From the NCBI GenBank assembly GCA_017311315.1, contig CM029609.1:37446744-37510743 (forward strand): DNA of 64,000 nt, given 5' to 3'. Position 1 is the first letter of the stretch. Every line of letters begins with the position of its first letter. The notes beneath the pieces were generated by a model. That model saw nothing but the letters and a program-made list of their open reading frames with translations. It was not told where the DNA came from and ran no database searches. Both the position numbers and the translations under genes were made by a program. Origin of the DNA: Dendrocalamus latiflorus (Eukaryota > Streptophyta > Magnoliopsida > Poales > Poaceae). Below, one piece after another: positions 10,701 to 22,328 of this stretch.

Positions 10701-11875
10701 GAACCATGTATCTGTCTTGCAGTAATCAAACCAGCTCACTTTTTCCTCCAAATATGTCCTGTTTGTACCAATACCACAAAAAAACCACCCATGATGCAGC
10801 TCAACTGTGAATTCATCATCATGAGGACCTGGGTTGGACACAAAACATCCATGTAAACATAAAAAATCACATGCAACATAGATTGCTCTCAAATTGAACA
10901 TCCCTATTGTGGCCACATTAATTGAACACAAACAGTATCTGTCGCAATTGGCATGGATACGAGCAGTACTAACCATATGAGGGAGGCACTGCACGAACAC
11001 CTTGGAGAACAAGGGCAATCTTCACTGACTTCAGGCCGCTGCAGTTCCCCGATTGCGGCCAGCAAGATTGTGACCTACGCTCCCCACGATCCTCTCCGCC
11101 GTGGGACCGATCTGGCACCGGCAGGAGGGGAGGACTCGGTAGGGAAAGTGGATGTTGGGTGGAGCTGCTGGGGCCTCAAAGTTGAGGGAGGATGCAACAC
11201 TCTTGGGGGCGAGGTGGAGGCGGCGGTAGAGAGAGGAAGCGGAAGCGAGCGAGGAGTACGGGGTGGAGGGAGGTGGTGGCGACGGTGGATGGCCTCACCT
11301 TCGGCGCCGGTGGAGGGAGGCAGTGCCGTCCGCCCAAACCCTAGCCGAAGAGGGTGGCATCGTCAAGGGCCGAGGGGCGATGGCGCGGTGATGGAGGGCG
11401 GCGGCGCCAGGGGCCGGGGAGGGGAGCGGCGCCGTCACCCAAACCCAGAAGAGGGCGGCGGCGGTGCGAGGGCGAGAGGGCGGCGCGGTGGTGGAGGCCT
11501 GGGGAGGCGGTTCACGCCGGCGGTTGAGGTAGGCGGCGACCGACTCCGACGCGGGGAGGGCAGACGAGAACGGGAGGGGGAGCCCGACAGGCCCGACGAG
11601 GGCCCAGGGGTGGCGGCGCCTGGGGCGAGGAGGGAGCCGCGGGGAGGGCATCGCGGGTGAGGGAGGCGGGCTTGCGGAAAGGGGAATGGGAGGCGGAGCC
11701 CCGGGGGGAGGGGGCGGAAAAAAGATTGCGAACCGGTAGGGGGTTTTTCGCAAAATTACATAAGTGGATTCGGTGCTTCCACCCTCAAGGATCCAGGCCG
11801 TACGGGGCAGATTTAACGATCCTGAGCGGCATTAGCATGTTAGCACCCAAATGGGCATTAGCACTAGATATGCTC

Positions 11876-11877
<2 letters not shown>
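7784..11877. mobile_element. TA-anchored TIR element, 4.1 kb, ~650-bp inverted repeats (MULE-like)
   Basis: The right end, read inward, gives GGGAGCATATCTAGTGCTAA, the same terminus as the neighbouring 3-kb element. The left end begins 13 bp further in (GTGCTAATGCCC), so its outermost bases have been lost at the TA junction. Inverted repeats run to about 8440 and 11217 and are GC-rich inside. A second internal inverted pair (9947-10063 against 10952-11044) and a partial copy of the GC-rich arm at about 9063-9130 show internal rearrangement. The minus-strand fragment at 10482-11018 resembles a Mutator-like N-terminal domain, which ties the chain to that superfamily. Confidence 0.8.
10482..11018 (-). 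pseudogene. Probable MULE transposase N-terminal (PB1-like) fragment
   Basis: A 178-residue open frame. Residues about 68-142 contain FTVELHHGWFFCGIG, then VSWFDYCKTDTW, LWIDDFLDQLGYE and VYWLIPKKNLGDGLRRL. This order of motifs is what I know from the short N-terminal PB1-like domain of plant MuDR-type transposases, whose family start is normally just before the FTVE motif. The first 60 or so residues look like read-through of non-coding sequence. No DDE core, MULE domain or SWIM zinc finger follows, so the element cannot encode a full transposase. Assignment is from recognition of motif order, not from a search. Confidence 0.6.

Positions 11878-11914
<37 letters not shown>
11878..11914. repeat. 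(TA)n microsatellite
   Basis: A 37-bp TA run linking the 4.1-kb element to the small palindromic MITE at 11915. Confidence 0.95.
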
Positions 11915-11915
<1 letters not shown>

Positions 11916-12131
11916 CAGGGGCACCTAGGTGTCTGGACACCTAGTCTCTCTACCTTTGGATTGCTTTTAGATACGTGCTAGTGTGATTGAGACTTTCCAT
12001 CCATGATTAAGACTTTCCTTCCATGATTGATTTAGCATGCCTAATATATTACATACCATACATACCATTGCTCTAGCACGTATCTAAAAGCAATCTAACG
12101 GCAGGGAGCCTAGGTGTCCCATTTCAGCGTC

Positions 12132-12134
<3 letters not shown>
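11915..12134. mobile_element. TA-anchored palindromic MITE (220 bp)
   Basis: A complete small element between two TA tracts. Both arms contain the block gattgcttttagatacgtgc in inverted orientation, preceded by a cacctagg-type outer segment. Its arms match the ends at 1505 and 4222, making it the complete example of that family in the window. No coding capacity. Confidence 0.85.

Positions 12135-12184
<50 letters not shown>
12135..12184. repeat. (TA)n microsatellite
   Basis: A 50-bp TA run at the left edge of the large element 12185-28953. Confidence 0.95.
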
Positions 12185-12186
<2 letters not shown>

Positions 12187-13534
12187 AAAATTCCTTATTA
12201 CTCCCGAGTGTAGTTACACCCGGGTCATGCTCCGTAGATGTTGTTTTGAGATTCGTGTCGGAGTCAGCGGGTAATGCAGTTTAACGTATACGGGTTTGAG
12301 GAGTACTAGATCCACACTAGTATAGTGCCCGTGCTAACGCTACGGCAAAACATTTAATTACACTACAATGGTATAACTTTTTTTATTCTACAACAGTATA
12401 ACCGAAAAACCGCAGCAGCAAATCGGCAGTTCGGGACATTAGGCACACTCATGTTCCAAGGAAAAACACTGGGCTTGGGGATGATCATGTATTTATTACG
12501 GAGGCAGTTGGTTCCGGAAAGCCAAAGCCATTGGAGGGATCGCTTTCTAGGAGAAAATTTGTTCTAGTACAGAGAAACACATCCCATGTCTAATTAACAT
12601 GTTGTGCCGTCGAAATTGGGTTAGGCTTTTCGCTAGTTCTCGCCCATTGCGGCTCTGTCCTGCTTCCTCAGCCTCTCACCTTCACGGCAAAGATAGTCCT
12701 GGAATTTCTCCTGCCAAGTGCCAACATGCAAGAAAGGATGGTTACAATCAACACGCAGTTAGCATGCAAACTAAACAAACAAAGGGTTGAGATGAGATGA
12801 GCACGTAAGTAATCTGACAAGCACAAAATACATGAATTGTCTAATCATCAGAGAGATTCACTTGAAAAGTAATCATTGCAATTTTTCATCCATTAACTGC
12901 AATAGTATACCATAGAAAGACTCACTTGAGGCAGTGTCTCAAAATAAAATTTTAGTTTCTCAAGAAGAAACGTGCATATCTAAGTCTACACTGATATAAA
13001 CAAGATTAAGAATGAAATATAGAGCTTCAAAGTAAGGAACAAGTGGAATTAATATCTAACTGCTTCTCAAATATATTGGATGATATAACAAATCAACAGG
13101 TCTACCACATGATTTTATTTTTTTAAAAAAGGGAAACTTCAACAGTATTGATAGATAACTCAATTTTGTGCCCAACTATCAATTAAGCCCTCATAATTAC
13201 ACAATTATCAATATCAAAAGCAAGAGCTGGAAAACGAAATAATTTACATGGACAGCAACAAAAAAAATGACACAAAACCATACCAAATTAGAAATAACCA
13301 AGATATATGTGCCATCTTACCTGACAACCTCTACAATGTAGAGTATTAAGATGCCTATGCTAACATGCAATGCATAGGCACTCAGCATTTCAACCAAAAT
13401 AGACAACTACTAAAGTCCAAAACATATGTTTATTAACGATGGGATTATTACACATGGGCAAAGAGATCCATTCTGCTGGAAAGGGAGATATACCAGAAAT
13501 TCCGCGGTCTCAAACATCTAAAATAGAGGGGAAT

Positions 13535-13738
13535 CTAATCTGACAAACTACCAATAGCAACTTTGTCATGATAAGGCATGTATAGGCTGGCCACCTCTGT
13601 TGATATGGGCAATCTTCCATTCCTTACCCACTCAGCCAATCCATCACTATTCAAATCTATATACATCCTGATCGCCTGGTAACTTATCTGCTGAAGACTG
13701 ATGACATCAAATGCCTTGAGGAAATCACCAGAAGGCAT
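13535..13738 (-). other. Unrecognised open stretch, possible captured exon
   Basis: A 67-residue frame on the same strand as the coatomer and IQD fragments, with a coding-like composition (GDFLKAFDVISLQQISYQAI). I do not recognise the family. It may be an exon of a third captured gene or a chance frame. Confidence 0.2.
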
Positions 13739-14160
13739 AAAAAGTTCCAGCCATCATCTGCGCACTTCGTGGTTACAAAACCTAGTACTATATCAATACG
13801 CTTGTTACAAGTACCACATCTATTGATCACTTTCCCAACAAAGATTTCCCAACAATACCCGAGTATGAAGTATAAACTGAATGACATACGTGAACTAACA
13901 CATCTAATAGCTGTTCTTGGTTCTCAACGTCCAAATACTCTAGTTTGTAGTGCATTGTTAGTCTCCCATCAAATCACTGAACAAGGTCAGATTATAACCC
14001 AATCACCAGCATCAAATGTTCAAGTTGCACAACATAATCTAGTCTTGCATGGCGCATGACCTGAGGAGCCACTAAATTATCTACCCACTAAAAGAAAAAT
14101 TCATTGATCTCTGTAAAATGAAGCAAATTGTAGCACGCAAACTAAAATTGTAGCACACAC

Positions 14161-14560
14161 CTGAAGCAAGTAGATGCCACTGACAAGAGCCGCGCTGGCA
14201 ACAACAGGGTTCTTGTCAACGATCGCTTGCTTCAAATACCTCTCGATTTGGGTGAGAAGAGTTGAGTCAATGATGCGGCAAAGACCTCTTATGGCATTTG
14301 CACGATACATATCAGTCTTGCTATTCATGTCCTTCATTAAAGAGCTGGTCACTATAATAACCTACACCCAATGAAACGCAAATGAAGTCAGTCTCAGAGC
14401 CTACCAAATGCAAAGAACTGCAAAGTAGCAACCAACATCATCCAACCTCATCAGCTGACGGCGAGAGTTCCTTGATCATGAGGTACACCATTCTCCTAAG
14501 CCCTGCATCCTTGGACTGAAACAACTTTGTCGCCGCAAAGAAGACCTCTGTGGCCTCCAC
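14161..14560 (-). pseudogene. Coatomer gamma subunit gene fragment (two exons)
   Basis: Two consecutive exons of gamma-COP, the COPI coat subunit that works in Golgi-ER vesicle transport. The first, 14447-14560, gives 38 residues starting VEATEVFFAATKLFQSKDAG. The second, 14161-14361, gives 67 residues starting VIIVTSSLMKDMNSKTDMYR and ending SGIYLLQ. Both have AG acceptors and GT donors, and the 85-bp intron between them is kept, so the fragment came from genomic DNA rather than a processed transcript. Neither exon has a stop or frameshift. The parent protein is near 900 residues, so this is about 12 percent of it. No other gamma-COP exons are visible nearby, and it lies inside a TIR element with an IQD fragment, which points to transposon capture. 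Confidence 0.85.
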
Positions 14561-15389
14561 CTACAAGATTTTTCACATTCATATACCTATCGAAGAGCAT
14601 ACGTCCTGGAACTACAGCAGTCACCACTTCCCCACAATCATGAGGAAGTTGCACTGCACCAACATGTGATTTTCTGTCCACTTAGTCTTAAGATCCCCAT
14701 TGTACTTTAAAACATGTACTGCTGATCGTTTGTACTCTGCTCATTATGCTTACGGCCGGGTGGCTTACCAAGCCCTAACGTTATTTAGGGTGCTGAACCT
14801 TAGTTCTTAAGTAATATTTAAGTACGGATGTCAAAACTTATAATTAATGATATATTCTCAATACAAATATATTTATTTAGCTAGTGCAATGAACCTTGAC
14901 CAACAAAAAGTATCTTTTGGAGGAATGACAACGTGTAAAAATCATTCTCAACATCGTGCCAATTATTAACAGAGAATACACATAATGTGTCAATACTAAA
15001 AGCTTCATAGTTCATATACACTTTTGATGCAGCTTTAGAAAATTTATTATGGATATCTCGTATTATTTCTTAAATTGCCCCGTTAATAACATGCAGCAGG
15101 TCAACAATGATCTAGCGCAAATATAAATTACAGAAAATGCAGGGTTAAGGTAAGAACAAAAAGAAAGATGCAAAAAGATCGTAAAATAATTCCCACAACC
15201 AGTGATAGCTAATTTATTTTTAAAAAGCAGTATATAATAATCACATGCATAACTGACGTGCATCTAAAATCAAAGCTCAATACAGCGCATATAAAAACCT
15301 TGAAGTTACATAAATCAATCCATGGTAGAAACAAGACAAGTCAATTGCAATACATTCAGTGATAATCCAATTTGTATCAGCTTCACCTA

Positions 15390-15495
15390 CCACTCTCATA
15401 AATAGTCACAGGGAGATCCTTCTGGGAGTGGTTGATTGCAGGATTCAAGAGAAGATAAACAGGGTTTTCGTTAACGTCCATCAGCTGGATAACAA
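15390..15495 (-). other. Unrecognised exon-like stretch
   Basis: After a ttatccag acceptor-like site the minus strand reads VNENPVYLLLNPAINHSQKD and closes at a stop shortly after. The composition looks coding, but I do not recognise the family. Position and strand between the coatomer and IQD fragments suggest another captured piece. Confidence 0.25.
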
Positions 15496-16573
15496 AAGGA
15501 GTAAGTCACACAAAGAGGCAAATCAATAATATATAGAGCAGGTCTCAAAAGAATATCAATGTCGATAAGCAATTCTTCAACTATCGTAAAGTTGATGAAA
15601 TTTCTGGTCATGTTCTACATTTCATTTGGTCACAAAACTTGAGCAAAGCTCAGAATAGAGCTTGAGGACAGCTGAATATAATCTCAACATAAGTAATATC
15701 TGTTATTGCCGGCCATGACATAAGCCATATACCATTTTGACATACAACATGATTAGAGAAAATATTTTATATCTAATGTTAACATGATTCAGTTTCAAAG
15801 GTATTGTTGGTTCATGTATTTAGCATTGCAGCTTGCAACAGTTGTACCCTCAATTTATATGCCTGATCGAGAACAGGTGCAGTACAGAATTTGAGCAAAA
15901 GAACCAAACTCACTCACCTATGGAAAAAATATCCCAAACCCAAATTGAACCTTATCAGAAGCATAATGGGATTACACTCTTTGGTTCTCACTGATGGCAA
16001 TCAGTGCCTACCATCTGCTCCAACACCCATTATAACACTACAACAAGAGAATCCCCAGCCTTCCATAAGCACCAAGCAACTTTCTTCCCTCATTTTGCAA
16101 GGGAACAAATGAAGTACAATGGCACACAGTAAAACCACTGATGAACACTTCCAATCAGATAAACAATATAATTATTGTATGCACAGCGCTGAGAAAATCA
16201 TGTCATCTTCTACCAAATCTTTTGGCACGTGGCAATCAAGAAACTCCAATGTACAACCTACTATTAGCAGCCCTAAACATACCAACAGCACATTGCACAT
16301 TGCACCTAGCACCCAGGTTTTTTCTCATAACAAGAGCAAACAGCAAGCACATTGTCAGTGTCTCAGAGATTGACAATAGACTGGATTAACAACCAGAGAA
16401 TACTAAAAGCAAACCTTAGGGTTTGGATCTGCAACAGAAGGGATCTGCACTTTGGATCTATTGGTATTGCTATTGTCATTTCCTTTGCTACTCTTGACCT
16501 GGTGAGAAACAAAGAATTAAAGAGATGGAAAAGAAAGATGATAAGGAATCAAAGAGCTACCAAAACAAGGTGC

Positions 16574-17046
16574 CAGCACTTGAGCGTCACGGCCAGCTGC
16601 TTGCGCACGCGGCGGCCGCGCACCAGCGCCTGCAGCCGCAGGCTCCCTCGCAGCGCCCTCCTCGCCTGCACAAGCATCGTCAAGAACAGCGCAAGAAGGT
16701 GTCATTTTTACGAAGAATTAAGCAACGTACGGCGGTGGCCTACCAAGAAGGCGCGGAAGGCGGTCTGGATGCGGACGGCGGCCCACTCCTGCCTGATGAG
16801 GCGGAAGTCCCTGGGCGGCGCGCGGACCACGGCCGCGACGACCGAGCTGAGCGCGTCGGCGGCCAAGGATGACGTCTCGGAGACCTCCGAAGCCGACGGT
16901 TTCCCCGCCGCGGTGCCCCTCTGCCCGCAGGACGAGCTCTGCCACAGCCGGCTCCACTTGCGCGCCCTCCCCCCGCCGGGCTTCTCCTTCTCCGCCGCCG
17001 GCTTGCGCCCCACCAGCGTCCTGATCCACTTCCCCGACGCCCACAT
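16574..17046 (-). pseudogene. IQD (IQ67-domain) calmodulin-binding protein gene fragment
   Basis: The N-terminal part of a plant IQ-domain protein, a family of calmodulin-binding, microtubule- or nucleus-associated scaffold proteins. Exon 1 (16744-17046, 101 codons) begins MWASGKWIRTLVGRKPA, close to the usual GKWIRTLVG start of the family, and ends with RQEWAAVRIQTAFRAFL, the first IQ motif, at a TTG/GTAGGC donor. Exon 2 begins at 16665 after a gtgcag acceptor with ARRALRGSLRLQALVRGRRV and continues to VTLKC; homology then stops near 16574, inside what should be exon 2. The break inside an exon marks a capture or deletion breakpoint. The 369-residue plus-strand frame overlapping here is an antisense artefact. 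Confidence 0.8.
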
Positions 17047-17059
17047 CGGTGCGCCAACC

Positions 17060-17650
17060 AAAGACACGGGTGGGGGGAGGAGGAGGCGGCGGCGGAGCGG
17101 AGGGGTGGGGGGAGGAGACGGCGGCGGAGCGGAGGGGGTGGGGGGAGGAGGAGGCGGCGGCGTGGGGTGGGGGGAGAAGGAGGCGGCGGTGCGGGGTGGG
17201 GGAAGGAGGAGGCGGCGGCGGAGCGGAGGGGTGGGGGGAGGAGGCGGAGGGGTGGGGGAGGAGGAGGCGGCGGCGCGGGGTGGTGTGGGGAGGAGACGGC
17301 GGCGGCGCAGGGGGTGGGGGAGGAGGCGGCGGCGGCGGGGAGGCGGCGGTGGAGGAGGAGCGAGGGCGGAGCGGGGGCAAGGAGAAGGGCTTCGGTTGGC
17401 GGCTCGGATGGAGGAGCGGCGGCGGATGTGGAGAAGGCCGATGGCGGCGCGAATGGCGTAGTGGAGAAGGGAGGAGGAGGCGGCGGCTGAACGGGGGAGG
17501 AGTAGGAGCGGGGGAGACGGAGGCGGAGGAGGAGCGAGGGCGGAGCGGACGGCGGAAATTTCGCGAGTGGGGGGAGATCAGAGAGAGGAGAGCGGGACTG
17601 CGGAGGAGGCCCACGCGTAGCGGGACTGCGGATGACTGCAGAGGAGAGCG
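17060..17650. repeat. GC-rich low-complexity tract (ggaggaggcggcggc)
   Basis: Diverged ggngg/gcggcg repeats on the plus strand directly upstream of the IQD fragment. It makes long but meaningless glycine/arginine-rich or proline/serine-rich frames in several phases. It may be the expanded 5' leader of the captured IQD gene or an internal GC-rich arm of the element. Confidence 0.7.
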
Positions 17651-18390
17651 GGACGAAGGATGACCGTCGGATATGGTTGAGTAAGGAGAGAGAATGAAGG
17701 AGAATTAATCTGGTGCGGACGTTTTTAGGATGGTGTAATTAAGGGTGCATATTGTGGTGTGGACGTAGTTAAGATCATGACTGTGGAGCAGGTAATTGTT
17801 GGGTGGATGTAGTATAATTTTAACTGGTGGTTTAATAGTGTAGATCCAAGCTATTTTTCAGCAGCTTCGCTACCCTTTCCAGGTATTTCCCGGAGAATGC
17901 GCGCAGCTTCGCTACCCTATCCAGGGATTTCCCGGAAAATGCGCAATCTACCAAAAACAGCACAGCGATTTTGTAGGGAGGTCGATACCAGATCGCTGGC
18001 AGCTTGGATGCGGTTTGCTTTCCGGCGCGTCGTCTTGGCGATTAGTGAATGCTGTGAAGACTGGCGTGCGATTCGATTCCGGGGGACGGCGTGCGCGGAT
18101 TCGCTGAGGAACAACTTCTTCCGGGGGAGGATCTGCCAGCTGCCGCTACTTTCACCCGCCGCCTGATATCCAGGAGTATGAGCTGATACCCCCTTCCTTG
18201 CTGCTTGTCCCATTCGATTTGTTTGGCTTGCTTCGCGTGCTTCAGCTGTGGTAGCTTGGTACTCTGGTTCGATGTTCACAAACTTTCTGCTGCAAGTTTA
18301 TCAATTTTACGTTCTTGGTCAATTGTGAGTAGATTAATCACCTGCACATAATACCAATCTTGCCCGTAAGCTGTTTGAGTAAATGTCTGA

Positions 18391-19453
18391 AAACGGGAAA
18401 GGTGTAGAGTATGGGACGCCAGAGAGTGTGTAAATATTAGTTCTGATCTCTCCAAATAAATCTCTTTTTGGGGATCGATTTCTTATGTGTACTAAAATCA
18501 TGGACTATTAAATAGCCGAGCTAGAAACTATGTGGAGAATTGTGGTTCCTTGCTCATGTGCTATATGTTTTTTATTTCAGTTATTGGATCTATCATTGAT
18601 TCAAATCTTCGAGCTGATATTTTGCATTCCTTACGATGCCAACCAAAGCCTGGATCAACCAGAAGTTCACCTTAGAAGCTCTCAGTTTCTTTGACGAGTC
18701 ACACTAATGCAGTCCATTGTGTAGATTGGTCACCAAGTCATGGTCAGTAGTCAATGTTACATAATATACTTCTACTTCACTTTTCAGTTCGACTTATATT
18801 TATCAAAAAATAAGATGGTTATAGTATGACCAATTGGGTATGAAACATAATACGAATCTTGTATAATAACTAGTCAAATAGAGCATGTGCAATTTCCTGA
18901 TATTATCATTACCAAAGTTGATGATATGAACATGGCAAAGTATTATCTATAACTTTCGGCCATGAGACAAGATACTTTCCAAAGCTACAAGGAGATGGCA
19001 ACATTGTCTTTCTTCCAAAGCTACAAGGAGATGGCAACATTGTCTTTCTTCGACACACAAGTATGAACCTCTCTAGCGACAATACATACTACTTTTTCAT
19101 ATGTACACATACTCCTTCTACATACTTACACGTAATGCTATTTCAAACGTATACGAACTCCTTTTTCATACGTACACATTCCATTCTTCGACTGAACACA
19201 TACTAATTAAATAACTGTTACATTGCTGTTACAAAAAAGGAGAATACTACTTTTATCACTTGCCAGTAGATCTAGCACAATACATACTACTTCAAGTTGC
19301 GTGCTGGTTGCATCAGAAAACGGGAAAGGTGTACAGTATGGGACGCCAGAGAGTGTGTAAATATTAGTTCTGCTCGCTCCAAATAAATCTCTTTTTGGGG
19401 ATCGATTTCTTATGTGTACTAAAATCATGGACTATTAAATAGCCGAGCTAGAA
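18391..19453. repeat. Direct repeat pair of ~135 bp plus a 36-bp tandem duplication
   Basis: A segment starting acgggaaaggtgtagagtat at about 18391-18521 recurs almost unchanged at about 19320-19453. Between them a 36-bp unit beginning ccaaagctacaaggagatgg is duplicated in tandem (18979-19014 and 19015-19050). No coding region is seen in 17650-20590; the rest is AT-rich with repeated catactcctttttc phrases. Confidence 0.8.
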
Positions 19454-20596
19454 TTTGCTTGCCCAATGTATGAATACATTTTGAATGCCATTTCGGTTCT
19501 TACTACTCCACGGTCACTTATGCAGAATCATTTGTTCCTCAACTATTATTGATTCCAGGCATGCCTGTACAGTTTGCTGATCAGAGTCATCGTAGTTATT
19601 TACAAATTTTGTACGGAGGTCTAGACTAAAAGTAACCAACAAGAGAAATATGGCTTTACCTACGAATGATATATGCGGGTGCCGATCCTGTTTCTTCTAG
19701 ATTTCTTTGTTTTCTTGACATTGCATCTACGTATCTGAAACATTGCTGTGTTCTGCCCAATCTCTATCAAAGCTTTTTACACAACATTTACTTGTTTATA
19801 CCGATTCCAACATTTACGTGGTTTGTATATTAATCTTACCATTCAGGTGGAAATTTGTTTGTTATATTTACCTAATTTTGCACCTAAGAAAACCCAAATG
19901 TTTATATTCATACCTAAGAACAATACATACTCCTTTATCAAAAGTACACATACCCCTGTTTGTGTGAAAAGAACAATCTATTCATAGTTTCTAATACTCC
20001 TTTCTCATATGTACACATTCTCTTCTTTCGTCTCTCCGCATACTCATTTTCCATCTGGTATGTTGAACGAACAAAAAAGAGTATTCTATTTTCAGCACTT
20101 GCCAATACAAGTTGGACAACACATACTTCTTTTTCAGACGTGTTAATACTACTCTTTGAAGAAAATTGTACATCCTAATCATTGTTTCTAATACGCCTAC
20201 TTCATACATATACATTCTCTTTTTTCGACTCTACACATACTCCTTTTTGATACCGGACCATACTCCATTTCCACCACAACACATAACACTTTCCAGCCTG
20301 GAACATTACGCATAATGAGCTAATTATGGGTTTCTTTTTCAGTTAAACTAAGTGTACTAACATTTACAACCAAGAAAATAAGTGTACTAACATTTACTAC
20401 CAAAACTATGTACTTTCATCCCCGTCTGAGATTACGTAGTATGCAGTTTGTTATTCTGTTCATGCTCAATTGATTGATGGAAATCTTCAATAGTTCAATA
20501 GTTAACAACATGTTTTTGTACATGAGTTTCCGAAAAAGCTCTTTCAAGCTATCCACCAATAACTGCGGTCTGTTCATTGGTACTAATACTCCTTTT

Positions 20597-21070
20597 TGTT
20601 AGGATGATCTCCACCCCATGGTTGGCCCAACGGCCACCTGGGCCTTGAGCTCGCGCCCTGATCGGGGGCGCCCAACCCTAATGGTTGATGGGCCCCCGTC
20701 ACACTGCGCTATATATAAAGGTGGGGGCCGGCGGCACACTTCACGAGGTTGAACGGCGCCGTACTACCCCACCGACAAACCCTAAACCCGATCTCGAGGG
20801 GGAGCGCAGCCAGTGACGGGAAGCACCACCGCCACGCCACCGCTGGACGCTGCCACCACCGGACTCCACCACCGACGTCTCCCGACTCCACCGACTCCAT
20901 GGCGGACGCCTCTGCGCCCGCAACCAAGACCACCGATGGTCGGTAACTCTAACTCTCTCTCTCTCTTTACTCTCTGTTCTTTTAGATCTGCTCACATCAC
21001 TCTTGATTCAAACCGAATAGCAAGTATACCCACTAGATCTACTCCTAGTGACCCTGTGTAGACACCAACA
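20597..21070 (+). repeat. 5' LTR of the young copia element
   Basis: 474 bp, TGTTAGGATG...ACCAACA. It contains a TATA box, a (TC)n run and an ATG-started short frame. The proline/arginine-rich open frames in it, repeated identically in the 3' LTR, are not genes. Confidence 0.95.
20710..20719 (+). promoter_or_regulatory. TATA box of the copia 5' LTR
   Basis: TATATATAAA in a GC-rich context, repeated at 26815-26824 in the 3' LTR. Transcription would be expected to start about 30 bp downstream. Confidence 0.7.
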
Positions 21071-21071
21071 A

Positions 21072-21083
21072 TGGTATCAGAGC
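21072..21083 (+). promoter_or_regulatory. Primer binding site of the copia element
   Basis: TGGTATCAGAGC, one base after the 5' LTR end. It is complementary to the 3' end of initiator tRNA-Met, the usual primer of plant copia elements. Confidence 0.9.
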
Positions 21084-22328
21084 TTCTAGGCGTAGATCTG
21101 AGATGGGGAAAAGAAAAAGAAAGAAAGAGGGGAAGGATGAACCCTAACCCTAACCCGAACCCTAACCCTAGAAAAAAAAAAGACCGGGACCCACCTGGCC
21201 GTGGTCGCCGAGCCGTCGTCGTCGTCGCAGGCGTACGGGAGATCGGCCGAGCCGTGAGCTCGCCGGCGCTCCGCGTGCGGCCACCGTCGGCGCGCCGGAT
21301 AGGGCGCCAACACGGAGCCGCTCGACGGCGGCGCGCTCCCTCTCAGGTGAGCGCGCACGCCGGCGAGAGGGCCCGCGGTGGCGCCGTCTTCTCCTTCTCC
21401 GGCGGCTGGACGAGGTCGCCGCCGCCGATTCGTTCCGCTCGGGTGCGACGGGAGAGAAGGAAGAGGGAGAGAATGGTCTAGGGTTTGGGGAGACCGCGCC
21501 GCGGGCGGCGGTTTTGATCGGGCGAAAACGCCGCTCAGCCGCCGGATGGCGACGGACGGCTGAGATCACGCCGTGGTCCCTCGGGCCGCTTTGAGCCCAG
21601 GCGGGGAGGCGCTTTCGCGGCCCAGGCCCAGGTTGCGGCCTGGGCGCGGGGAGAATAGCGCGTGCGCGCGTGCGCGCGTTTCGGCCGGGTCTGCGGGTCG
21701 GTCTGGGCGCGGGGAGCGCGAGCGGCAGCTCCTGAGGCCGCGGGCGCGGGCGCGTCAGGCCGCCGGGCCGCGAGAGCGGGCCGCCGAGGCTGCGAGCGGG
21801 CAGGCCGCCGTGGGCCGTGGACCAGGCCGAACAGGCTGAAATGCCCGGGTGAACAGTAAATCCCGGAAAAGAATGCTTAATTAATTTCAGAAGTATTTTT
21901 GATGATGAATTTGATTGAATTATTTTAGAATATTTTCAGTTTCCGCTGCGAGCTAAAGTTTAATACCTTCTCTTATTAAATTCGAACCAACGGGAGAATT
22001 TAATTTTTGAAGAGCAGAATTTTTATGTTTTTTCTCTAATTTTAATTGGAACCAACGGGAAAATTAAAAATTAGAGGAATAGTTTCATTTACAGTTCATG
22101 TTTATAATTTTGCTATTTTCTGACCAAAGTTGATGATAGCAATATTATAAATTGATTTATTTATGAATTTATGCATTGATTCTATCTTCTGCCCAACGGT
22201 GATGTAGAATTAATGTACAAGATTTTTTTTTGCATGTCCTAATTTTGACCAACGTTAAATTAAGGCATGCAATTATTATATTATTATGTTTCCTCATTTT
22301 CTTTAACACTGTTTCAGGACTCAACCCA

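Noticed and set aside
16352..17663. 369- and 298-residue frames
   Set aside because: Antisense of the IQD fragment fused to a ggcggc low-complexity tract; no protein family.
20709..21061. Four short frames repeated identically at 26814-27166
   Set aside because: They lie in the two LTRs of the copia element; regulatory, not coding.
21141..21172. Interstitial telomere
   Set aside because: Period 6 and only about 30 bp; plant telomeres are CCCTAAA.
21086..21859. GC-rich frames in the copia leader
   Set aside because: Several overlapping phases, no gag similarity; the real gag starts at 22329.
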